Positions 34,153 to 41,005 of a stretch of 41,005 bases of DNA are shown here, piece by piece. The notes beneath the pieces are model-generated. The model ran no database searches, had not been told where the DNA came from, and saw only the letters and a program-made list of their open reading frames with translations. Each line of letters opens with the position of its first letter. Position 1 is the stretch's first letter. The stretch comes from Clostridium sp. GTDB taxonomy: Bacteria > Bacillota > Clostridia > Clostridiales > Clostridiaceae. The stretch is taken from NCBI GenBank assembly GCA_031292145.1, contig JARLHR010000002.1:1-41005 (forward strand), written 5' to 3'. A program made the translations under genes and the position numbers.

Positions 34153-34290
34153 ATGGACAATAGTATGAAAAGAAAACATACAAATAAGCATAAGAGTTTA
34201 AATCATAATCCACAAGCAGAAAGTGCAAAAGCAGTTTTTGGTGAACCAAAAGCTAAAGACTCTGAATTTATTCCAAGAACTTTTGATTAA
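34153..34290 (+). CDS. Small basic protein, 45 aa
   Basis: TAGGAG lies ten bases before ATG 34153; a GTG at 34087 in frame has no site. The product begins with a Lys/His-rich stretch (MKRKHTNKHKSLNHNPQ) and then has ESAKAVFGEPKAKDSEF and PRT. The NPQAESAKAVFG pattern looks conserved and may belong to a small clostridial family (possibly CPC_1213-type), a tentative match. A terminator follows. Confidence 0.55.
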   Translation: MDNSMKRKHTNKHKSLNHNPQAESAKAVFGEPKAKDSEFIPRTFD

Positions 34291-34332
34291 AATTTAAAGA
34301 AATATAAAAAATAAATTAAGAAATAAGTGAGT

Positions 34333-34370
34333 AGGGTTAGAAGGAATTAAATCTTTCTAGCCTTATTTTT
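34333..34370 (+). terminator. Terminator after the 45-aa gene
   Basis: AGGGTTAGAAGGA pairs with TCTTTCTAGCCT with minor mismatches, followed by TATTTTTG. Confidence 0.65.
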
Positions 34371-34507
34371 GTTTATGAAGTTTAATGTAAGTTGATAATT
34401 TAATTTGGCAATATGTATATTAATATGTTTAATTTGGCAGTGTTCATGTATAATATTAATTATAGAATGTATTTTGCTAGATTATATATGAGAGGGATGG
34501 ATATACT

Positions 34508-35722
34508 ATGCATGTTTTTGTGGCGAGACAACCTATTTTTGATAGGAAAAATAATGTTGTTGCTTATGAGCTTTTATTTAGAAATGGATATGAAAATTCT
34601 TATAATAGTGTGGATGGAAATAAAGCAACATTATCAGTTATAGCAAATTCATTTTACGAATTTGATTTTAAAACTATTACAGATAATAAGAAGGTATTTA
34701 TAAATTTTACTGAAAAATTAATAAAGGATGAAATAGCTACAATACTTTCACCAGAATATGTAGTGATAGAGATTTTAGAGACAATAGAACCAACTGATGA
34801 AATTATAAATGAATGCAAAAAGTTAAAGGAAAAAGGATTCACATTGGCATTGGATGATTTTGTATTTCATGAAAAGTATAATAAATTAATAGAAATAATT
34901 GATATCATAAAAGTTGATTTCTTAATTACTAAAAATTTTGAACGGAAAAAAATATTAGATTTATTAAAAATAAATAACAAAATTAGATTCTTAGCTGAAA
35001 AAGTTGAAAGTATGGAGGAATATAATGAAGCAGTGAACCTTGGATATACATATTTTCAAGGATATTATTTTAGCAAGCCAGTAATATTAGAAACAGAATA
35101 TATTCCATCAAGTAGAAATACAGCATTGGAAATTTTAAAATTAGTGAATAATAAGGATTTTAGTTTTAATGATTTGGAAGCTTTGATATTAAAAGATGTA
35201 GGTTTATCATATAAACTAACTAAGTTAATTAAATCATCAACTTATTGTATAAAAAATAAAGATTATTCAATCAAAAATGCTATTATATTCCTTGGAGAAA
35301 AAGAAATTATTAAGTGGCTTTATGTAGTTTTATTAAATGATCTAAAAGGAGATAATCCAAATGAGTTGATAAAAGTCTCTTTACAAAGAGCAAAATTTTG
35401 TGAACTCATATGTAATATGAGTATTTATAAAGATAAGGCTTTGTTAGCGTATATGACGGGATTATTTTCAGTTATGGATGCAATATTAAATTGTTCTATG
35501 AAATCGATTATAAAGGAAATATATCTATATGATGAAATAAAAGATGCATTAATTGGTAAAGAAAATGAATTAAATAATATTTTAAAATTGGCAGTTAGCT
35601 TTGATATGGGGGGATGGAAGGATGCTGAAGTTTATGCTGATAAGATTAACATTGATATAAATAGAATTTCAGTGATATATTTAGATGCCTTAAAATGGGT
35701 AGATGATATACAACTGGATTAA
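34508..35722 (+). CDS. EAL-HDOD signalling protein with degenerate EAL domain
   Basis: The 404-aa protein has a YuxH-type layout: EAL domain at about 1-205 and HDOD domain at about 210-400. The start VARQPIFDRKNNVVAYELLF shows YELL where an active phosphodiesterase has EAL/EVL with its Glu in a different setting. Metal-ligand motifs are reduced (VVIEILETIEP, TLALDDFVF), so c-di-GMP hydrolysis is doubtful and binding or protein interaction is more likely. HDOD shows ALILKDVGLSYKLTKLIKSS. The start is preceded by GAGAGGG. A palindromic repeat starts directly at its TAA, and its probable terminator lies 230 bases further on. Confidence 0.88.
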   Translation: MHVFVARQPIFDRKNNVVAYELLFRNGYENSYNSVDGNKATLSVIANSFYEFDFKTITDNKKVFINFTEKLIKDEIATILSPEYVVIEILETIEPTDEIINECKKLKEKGFTLALDDFVFHEKYNKLIEIIDIIKVDFLITKNFERKKILDLLKINNKIRFLAEKVESMEEYNEAVNLGYTYFQGYYFSKPVILETEYIPSSRNTALEILKLVNNKDFSFNDLEALILKDVGLSYKLTKLIKSSTYCIKNKDYSIKNAIIFLGEKEIIKWLYVVLLNDLKGDNPNELIKVSLQRAKFCELICNMSIYKDKALLAYMTGLFSVMDAILNCSMKSIIKEIYLYDEIKDALIGKENELNNILKLAVSFDMGGWKDAEVYADKINIDINRISVIYLDALKWVDDIQLD

Positions 35723-35921
35723 GGCACATTCAAAAAAATAATAGACCAGTATGCTCGTCTATTTCGCGTCATACTGCGTCAGTAAATTCGGCTAATAGGC
35801 CCGCTATGAGCTGAATTTACTTCCTTGTCTGACACGAAATATACACATTAAGAAAGAGCAGCTATGCTGTATATAAGAACATCTCGTCGCATCTTTGGTC
35901 TATTATTTTCTTTCATGTGCC
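35723..35921 (+). repeat. Complete copy C of the ~200-bp palindromic repeat family
   Basis: The ends are GGCACATTC and CATGTGCC, flanked by TAA on both sides (35720-35722, 35922-35924). The left TAA is the stop codon of the EAL-HDOD gene. Inner stems GTAAATTC/GAATTTAC, GTCAG/CTGAC and AATAATAGACCA/TGGTCTATTATT all have differently sequenced but paired counterparts in copy B. A solo inverted end (TTTTTGAATGTGCC) follows at 35939-35952. Confidence 0.88.
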
Positions 35922-35953
35922 TAAAAATTATAATAAAATTTTTGAATGTGCCT

Positions 35954-35994
35954 AAGACTATAGGAAGAATAAACTTTCCTATAGTCTTTATTTC
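35954..35994 (+). terminator. Terminator, probably of the EAL-HDOD gene
   Basis: AAGACTATAGGAAG pairs with CTTTCCTATAGTCTT, followed by TATTT. The palindromic repeat lies between this terminator and the stop codon, so it would be transcribed into the 3' end of that mRNA. Confidence 0.7.
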
Positions 35995-35999
35995 TGTTC

Positions 36000-36103
36000 A
36001 AATAGATTAATGAGTGTCACTATGAGGCAAACATACTTATTCGTCTAAGGGAATATACATAGCATTATGGACTTATTATTTTATTTCATATGCTTAATAC
36101 CAT
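36000..36103 (+). repeat. Decayed member of the palindromic repeat family
   Basis: The stretch ends GGACTTATTATTTTATTTCAT then ATGCTTAA, which follows the family end (TGGTCTATTATTTTCTTTCATGTGCCTAA). CACTATGAGG near 36015 recalls the conserved internal block. The rest is too diverged to align by eye. Confidence 0.4.
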
Positions 36104-36132
36104 AAAAAAAGGAACTATTTATAAAAAGTAGT

Positions 36133-36160
36133 CATAATGTCTTTGCTAAACTGAATATAT
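36133..36160 (+). promoter_or_regulatory. Possible sporulation sigma-E-type promoter of prkA
   Basis: CATA at 36133-36136 and GAATATAT at 36153-36160, 16 bases apart, loosely fit the sigma-E pattern used for prkA in Bacillus. AGGGAGGAGG follows near 36171. This is a weak match and inference only. Confidence 0.3.
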
Positions 36161-36187
36161 TTTAGGTATAAGGGAGGAGGAGTGGTT

Positions 36188-38116
36188 ATGAGTATGAACT
36201 TTAAGGAATTTATAGAAACAGATAGAGACAAGTATAGCACCCAAAAATTTGAAGGAAGTTTTTTAGATTATTTAAATATCGTTAAGGAGAATCCAGAAGT
36301 AGTTAATCTAGCCCATAAAAGAATTTATGAAATGATAGTAAATAAAGGGGTAGAAGAATTAAAGGCTGAGGAAAATCCTAGAATACGAAAAATCTATGGA
36401 AATGATTTAATAAGAAAATATGGATTTTTCAAGGATGATTTTTTTGGGATTGATAAAGTTATTATGAAACTTGCTAGCTACTTTAAATCAGCAGCTATGA
36501 AGGGTGAAGAAGCTAGACAAGTTTTATATCTTGTTGGACCAGTTGGTGCAGGTAAATCTTCAATAGTTGAAAGTTTAAAATCTGCATTAGAAGATTGCGA
36601 GCCGGTGTATTCATTAAAAGGATGCCCAATGCATGAAGAACCTCTTCATTTGATTCCAAAGCATTTAAGACCTAAATTCCAAGAAATGCTTGGAGTCCAA
36701 ATTGAAGGTGACTTATGTCCGATATGTAAGTATAGGTTAACTCATGAGCTTAAAGGCATGTATGAAGATTTTCCAGTTGAAAGAACAGGATTTTCTATAA
36801 GATCAAGAAAAGGAGTAGGGGTAGTTCCACCAGTTGATCCTAATAATCAGGATACTTCTATATTGACTGGAGCAATTGATATTTCTAAGATGGACTTATA
36901 CTCTGAAGATGACCCGAGAATATTTTCTTTAAATGGAGCTTTTAATGTTGGAAATCGTGGACTTGTAGAATTTATTGAAGTATTTAAGAATGATGTTGAG
37001 TATCTTCATACAATAATTACTGCAACCCAAGAAAAATCTATACCATCGCCAGGAAAAGGTTCTATGATTTATTTTGATGGAGTTATAGTTGCACATTCAA
37101 ATGAAGCGGAATGGAATAAATTTAAATCAGATCATACTAATGAAGCTATATTAGATAGAATAGTTAAAGTTGAAGTGCCATACTGCTTGGAGCTAGATGA
37201 GGAAGTTAAAATATATGAAAAAATAATAAAGAAAAGTAATTTTAAAGCTCATATAGCACCGCATACTATTGAAATTGCAGCTATGTTTGGAGTACTTTCA
37301 CGGTTAACACCTTCAGCTAAAGTGGATGCTATGACAAAGCTTAAAATATATAATGGGGAAGAAATAGTTGAAAAAGGAACTACTAAGAAAATTGATGTTG
37401 GTGAGCTTAGAGAGGAAGCTGGGCAATATGAAGGAATGAAGGGAATAAGTACAAGATTTATTATAAAAGCTATAGATAATGCTCTTTCAGAATCAGGTTA
37501 TGATTGTATAAATCCGCTTAGTATAATGGAAAGCATAATAAAATCAGTAAAAGAACTTGATATAGCAGCAGATGATAAGAAGAAGTACTTGGGATTTATT
37601 CAAGATAATATTAGAAAGGAATATAACAAAATTCTTGAGAGAGAAATTACAAAGGCATTTATACATTCGTTTAGAGAACAAGCTGAAAGCTTATTTAATA
37701 ATTATATAGATAATGCAGAAGCCTATGTAAATAAGAGTAAGATAAAAGATGCTTCAACTGGAGAAGAACTTAATCCAGATGAAGAATTTATGAGAAGCAT
37801 AGAAGAACAAATTGGAGTATATGCAGCATCATCTAAAGGCTTTAGATCAGATGTAACATCATATATGTTTTATATAGTAAGAAAAGGTGGAAAATTAGAT
37901 TATACATCTTATGAACCTTTAAAAGAAGCAATAGAAAAGAAATTAACAGCTTCAGTTAAGGATTTATCTAGAATTATAACTAAGTCAAAGGTTAGAGATA
38001 AAGAACAAGCAGAAAAATATGATTCTATGGTTGAAGAAATGACAAGGAATGGATATTGTCTTCATTGTTGTGATGTGATTTTAAAATATGCTGCTAATAA
38101 TTTGTGGCGAGATTAA
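36188..38116 (+). CDS. prkA: PrkA serine protein kinase / AAA+ sporulation protein
   Basis: The 642-aa protein starts at ATG 36188 after GGGAGGAGG; the GTG at 36182 is closer to the site than usual. Walker A GPVGAGKSS lies near residue 117. A region with possible metal-binding Cys/His (KGCPMHEEP, then GDLCPICKYRL) follows, then Walker B-like and sensor motifs (RGLVEFIEVFK, IVAHSNEAEWNKF, EAILDRIVKVE). PrkA proteins are AAA+ ATPases with kinase or Lon-like protease activity, linked to sporulation and nutrient stress. It is the first gene of the prkA-yhbH-spoVR operon. Confidence 0.95.
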   Translation: MSMNFKEFIETDRDKYSTQKFEGSFLDYLNIVKENPEVVNLAHKRIYEMIVNKGVEELKAEENPRIRKIYGNDLIRKYGFFKDDFFGIDKVIMKLASYFKSAAMKGEEARQVLYLVGPVGAGKSSIVESLKSALEDCEPVYSLKGCPMHEEPLHLIPKHLRPKFQEMLGVQIEGDLCPICKYRLTHELKGMYEDFPVERTGFSIRSRKGVGVVPPVDPNNQDTSILTGAIDISKMDLYSEDDPRIFSLNGAFNVGNRGLVEFIEVFKNDVEYLHTIITATQEKSIPSPGKGSMIYFDGVIVAHSNEAEWNKFKSDHTNEAILDRIVKVEVPYCLELDEEVKIYEKIIKKSNFKAHIAPHTIEIAAMFGVLSRLTPSAKVDAMTKLKIYNGEEIVEKGTTKKIDVGELREEAGQYEGMKGISTRFIIKAIDNALSESGYDCINPLSIMESIIKSVKELDIAADDKKKYLGFIQDNIRKEYNKILEREITKAFIHSFREQAESLFNNYIDNAEAYVNKSKIKDASTGEELNPDEEFMRSIEEQIGVYAASSKGFRSDVTSYMFYIVRKGGKLDYTSYEPLKEAIEKKLTASVKDLSRIITKSKVRDKEQAEKYDSMVEEMTRNGYCLHCCDVILKYAANNLWRD

Positions 38117-38124
38117 AGTGAATT

Positions 38125-39297
38125 ATGGCAATATTTAGGGACTATACTAACAATCAAATTGATCACGACAGATCCATAGAAGATAGAAGAAGACACAGAC
38201 AGCTTGTGGAAAAATCTATAAAAGAAAATTTAGGAGATATATTATCAGAAGAAAGCATTGTTGGAGAGAGCAAAAATAAGAAGTTTAAAATACCTATTAA
38301 AGGAATTAAAGAATATCAATTTGTTTATGGGAAAAATTCTAAAGGTGTAGCAAGTGGTGTAGGAAATGAAAAAAGGGGAGAAAAGTTAGGTAATGGTAGT
38401 AAGAAATTAGCTAAAGGGAATCAAGGTGCAGGAAATGAAGAGGGTGATGATGTCTATGAAACAGAAATCACTCTCGAAGAGTTAATGGATTATATATCAG
38501 AGGATTTAAATCTACCTAATTTGGATCAAAAAAAATATTCTGAAATATTCACCGAAACAAGTGGTAAAAAAAGAGGATATCAAACTCATGGAATAAGACC
38601 TAGACTTGCTAAAAAGAAAACAGTTATGTCTAAAATAGCAAGAAAACAAGGAAAGAAGAGAGCTTTAAGGGAGCTCGAATGTGAAGATGAGCTAGATAGA
38701 TTCCCGTTTAGAGAAGAAGACTTAAGATATTATAGAGTTAAAATTAAACCTAAAAAAGATAGTAATGCAGTTATGTTATTTATTATGGACGCATCTGGAT
38801 CGATGGACATAACAAAAAAATATTTAGCTAGATCATATTTTTTTGTATTAGCAACATTTTTGAAGAGAAAGTATAACAATATAGCATTTGAGTTTATATA
38901 CCATACTACTGTTGCGAAAAGGGTAGATGAATATGAATTTTTTCATAAGTCAGAATCTGGAGGTACTTATATATCAAGCGGAATCAATGAAGCTTTAAAG
39001 GTAATTGAAGAAAAGTATCCACCAGCAGCATGGAATATATATAGTATATATGCAAGTGATGGAGATAATTGGTCAGAAGATAATGAAAGGGCAGTTATAG
39101 CAGTTAAAAATATATGTGAAATTAGCAATATGTTTGGTTATGCAGAACTTTTACCATCAACATATACAACAACAATGTATCATAAGTTTACAAAAGAAAT
39201 AACAAATGAGAATTTTGTTTCTGTAATTATAAAAGAAAAAAAGGATTTATGGGAAGCACTTAAGATTATGCTTAGGAAGGAGTTAAAGGAGGAGTAG
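38125..39297 (+). CDS. yhbH: YhbH/DUF444 sporulation protein
   Basis: The 390-aa protein begins [20 protein letters not shown], the DUF444 start. It has a Gly/Lys-rich low-complexity segment (about 95-120) and in its second half a von Willebrand A fold with the MIDAS motif [10 protein letters not shown]. Later [16 protein letters not shown] and [12 protein letters not shown] line the same metal site. It follows prkA by eight bases with only a weak ribosome binding site, suggesting coupled translation. In Bacillus it is a sporulation protein expressed in the mother cell. Confidence 0.95.
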   Translation: MAIFRDYTNNQIDHDRSIEDRRRHRQLVEKSIKENLGDILSEESIVGESKNKKFKIPIKGIKEYQFVYGKNSKGVASGVGNEKRGEKLGNGSKKLAKGNQGAGNEEGDDVYETEITLEELMDYISEDLNLPNLDQKKYSEIFTETSGKKRGYQTHGIRPRLAKKKTVMSKIARKQGKKRALRELECEDELDRFPFREEDLRYYRVKIKPKKDSNAVMLFIMDASGSMDITKKYLARSYFFVLATFLKRKYNNIAFEFIYHTTVAKRVDEYEFFHKSESGGTYISSGINEALKVIEEKYPPAAWNIYSIYASDGDNWSEDNERAVIAVKNICEISNMFGYAELLPSTYTTTMYHKFTKEITNENFVSVIIKEKKDLWEALKIMLRKELKEE

Positions 39298-39301
39298 GAA
39301 A

Positions 39302-40672
39302 GTGGAGTATAGTTTTAGAGATGTTGAAACTTGGAATGAGAAAATAGAGAAAAAAGTTAAGGAATACGGATTGGATTTTTATCCTCAGGAATTTGAAATG
39401 ATAAACTTCAATGAGATGATAGGATATGAAGCTTATGTTGGAATGCCTTCAAGATACCCTCATTGGAGTTTTGGAAAATCCTATGAAAAAAATAAAACTC
39501 TTTATTCTTTGAATCTTACTGGTCTTCCTTATGAAATGGTTATTAATTCAAATCCTTGCCTAGCATATTTGATGAAAGATAATACATTATTATTGCAAAT
39601 ACTAACGATGGCCCATGTATACGGTCATAATGATTTTTTCAAAAATAATAGATTATTCAAGCAAGGCACCAAGGCAAAATATACCTTAGAAATGTTTAAT
39701 TTAGATTCAAAGATAATAAGAGAATATATTGATGATCCAAGTATAGGATATTCTGAGGTAGAAAGAATATTAGATGCAGCCCATGCAATAAGATTTCAAT
39801 GTCAAAGAAATATTGGAATTAAGGAATTGACTAATGATGAAATTAAAGAAAATATTTTAAAAGAGTATGAAAATAAAAAGGAAAATCGAGGGATATTAGA
39901 TTTTAATAAAGAAATAAAATTACAAGATTTAGAGAAAATTCCCCTAGAACCTGTTGATGACCTCGCGGGATTTATAATAGAATATGGTCAATTAGAGGAA
40001 TGGGAGAAAACAATTCTAAGAATAGTTAAAAGAGAAACAGAGTATTTTATTCCGCAAATAGAAACTAAGATAATGAATGAAGGTTGGGCAAGCTATACGC
40101 ATTATAATATTTTAAAGCAGCTAGATTTGCCTCAAGAGTTGCACCTTGAGTTTTTAAAAAGACATAATGATGTAATAGCCCCTGCTATTGGTGGACTAAA
40201 TCCATATTATATTGGCTTTAAAATATTTGAGGATATTGAAAAGAAATATGGAAAAGAAAAGATATTCGAGGTTAGAGAAGTAGAAAGGGATTCTTCTTTC
40301 TTAAGGCGTTATCTAACAAAAGAATTGTGTGGAGAATTAAATTTATTCCAATATAACGAAAGGACATTTGATGTTATCATTGAAGAAATATCGGATGATA
40401 CTGGATGGAAAACCATAAGGGACACCCTTAGTTATACTGCAGGTATGGGAAACATACCATATATTAGAGTTGTAGATTTAAATAAGAAAAATAATACGCT
40501 AACATTAGAAAACGTCTTTGATGGCAGAGCATTAGAGCTTTCTTATGCAAAAGAAACATTAAAATATGTTCAAGAATTATGGGGGCATGATGTTAAATTA
40601 ATAACTAAATCAAGTGATAAGCAAGATGTTATTTTAACCTGTAATCAAGAAAAGAAAATAATCATATCCTAA
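39302..40672 (+). CDS. spoVR: SpoVR-family protein
   Basis: The 456-aa protein uses a GTG start at 39302 after AAAGGAGGAGTAGGAAA, four bases beyond the yhbH stop. Family motifs are GLDFYPQEFEMINFNEMIGY near residue 20, HVYGHNDFFKNN near residue 104, MNEGWASYTHYNIL near residue 261, and ELHLEFLKRHNDV. Conserved His and Glu in the HxxxH- and NEGWA-type motifs suggest metal binding. SpoVR is involved in spore cortex formation in Bacillus, and outside spores it works with PrkA and YhbH. Length is normal. Confidence 0.95.
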   Translation: MEYSFRDVETWNEKIEKKVKEYGLDFYPQEFEMINFNEMIGYEAYVGMPSRYPHWSFGKSYEKNKTLYSLNLTGLPYEMVINSNPCLAYLMKDNTLLLQILTMAHVYGHNDFFKNNRLFKQGTKAKYTLEMFNLDSKIIREYIDDPSIGYSEVERILDAAHAIRFQCQRNIGIKELTNDEIKENILKEYENKKENRGILDFNKEIKLQDLEKIPLEPVDDLAGFIIEYGQLEEWEKTILRIVKRETEYFIPQIETKIMNEGWASYTHYNILKQLDLPQELHLEFLKRHNDVIAPAIGGLNPYYIGFKIFEDIEKKYGKEKIFEVREVERDSSFLRRYLTKELCGELNLFQYNERTFDVIIEEISDDTGWKTIRDTLSYTAGMGNIPYIRVVDLNKKNNTLTLENVFDGRALELSYAKETLKYVQELWGHDVKLITKSSDKQDVILTCNQEKKIIIS

Positions 40673-40862
40673 AAGATGATGAATGATTAAGAGTGAATGA
40701 TGAATGATTAAGGAAGAAAGCTCCAAGGAGAAAGTCCGAGAACCCCAATTAAAAGGAAACACGACTCGTATGCACTCGCACTTTTCCGAAGGAATTTCTA
40801 TGAAATATTATAATATAAGAAATTACGTTGTAATTCCATCCTTCATCATTCACTATTCGTTA
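40673..40862. repeat. Structured repeat with a simple-sequence outer stem
   Basis: The left arm (GATGAATGATTAAGAGTGAA) faces a right arm CCTTCATCATTCACTATTCG, with AAGGAAGAAAGC and a hairpin GAAATTACGTTGTAATTCC between them. The layout matches the 25339/33285 pair (outer simple-sequence stem, AAGGAAGAAA, hairpin GAAATYNC-GTT-NRATTTC), but the sequence differs. It also has an extra middle segment with CTTTTCCGAAGGAA. The ORF across it has no ribosome binding site and is not a gene. Confidence 0.55.
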
Positions 40863-40865
40863 TTA

Positions 40866-41005
40866 GGCACAATCAAAAAAATAATAGACCAGTATGCTCG
40901 TCTATTTCGCGTCATACTGCGTTAGTAAATTCTACTAATAGGCCCACTATGAGCAGAATTTACTTCCTTGTCTGACACGAAATATACGTCGCATCTTTGG
41001 TCTAT
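40866..41005 (+). repeat. Copy D of the palindromic repeat family, cut by window end
   Basis: It starts GGCACAATCAAAAAAATAAT after TTA, and follows copy C closely to CTGACACGAAATATAC. It then jumps to GTCGCATCTTTGGTCTAT, lacking about 40 bases that hold the AGCAGCTATGCTG hairpin. The final bases lie beyond the window. GTAAATTCT/AGAATTTAC remain paired. Confidence 0.85.

Noticed and set aside
34413-34643. 76-aa ORF overlapping the EAL-HDOD start
   Set aside because: It has no ribosome binding site and lies mostly inside the EAL-HDOD gene in another frame.
40704-40925. 73-aa ORF after spoVR
   Set aside because: It runs across two structured repeats, has no ribosome binding site and unusual composition.

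Overview
The window looks like chromosomal DNA of a cluster I Clostridium, probably a solventogenic or saccharolytic species. The evidence is very low GC, AGGAGG-type ribosome binding sites, a ZTP (pfl) riboswitch, a Spo0E-like protein, and the sporulation-associated set prkA-yhbH-spoVR. I saw no rRNA, tRNA or CRISPR array. The species call is inference.

Region 1 (1-4.7 kb) holds the end of a GNAT acetyltransferase, a decayed repeat element and a GNAT remnant. A ZTP riboswitch with its terminator follows, leading into a stand-alone AICAR transformylase. That gene is split after about nine codons by a 2.5-kb IS21-family element (istA/istB), so the switch is now separated from the body of its gene. 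istA itself carries an apparent frameshift near its N terminus.

Region 2 (5-18.5 kb) is an accessory island of short cassettes: small membrane proteins, lipoproteins, two flavodoxin-fold proteins, a GNAT, a stand-alone EF-Tu domain III-like protein, and a membrane protein with an L7/L12 C-terminal-like domain. Between them lie broken genes and short exact duplications (a 63-bp repeat, a 60-bp gene start, a 170-bp gene end), which suggest cassette shuffling. Inside the island are a Spo0E-like mini-gene with a small partner, and a quorum-sensing locus: a TPR-rich RRNPP-type regulator followed by a 53-aa secreted peptide precursor. Beyond the precursor is a decayed second precursor. The two precursors share a 21-nt upstream box at the same distance from the start and in the same place relative to a -10-like hexamer.

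Region 3 (18.5-25.3 kb) holds a sigma-70-family factor, an ABC-ATPase remnant, a TetR regulator with a DUF5692 membrane protein, metF, a PAS-GGDEF diguanylate cyclase and a pRiA4b ORF-3-like protein.

Region 4 (25.3-33.5 kb) is bounded by two inverted copies of a ~260-bp structured repeat. Between them are a cyclophilin lipoprotein and a four-gene export operon read leftward: two ABC half-transporters with heterodimer signatures and two HlyD/MacA-type adaptors. Two small proteins lie at 33.0 and 34.2 kb, on either side of the right-hand repeat copy.

Region 5 (33.6-41 kb) carries a hypothetical protein, a degenerate EAL-HDOD protein, and the prkA-yhbH-spoVR operon.

Scattered through the window is a ~200-bp palindromic repeat family with GGCACAT/ATGTGCC-type ends, 3-bp TAA/TTA target duplications and compensatory changes between copies. 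Three copies abut stop codons or gene ends. The quorum-sensing locus and this repeat family are the two most interesting signals.
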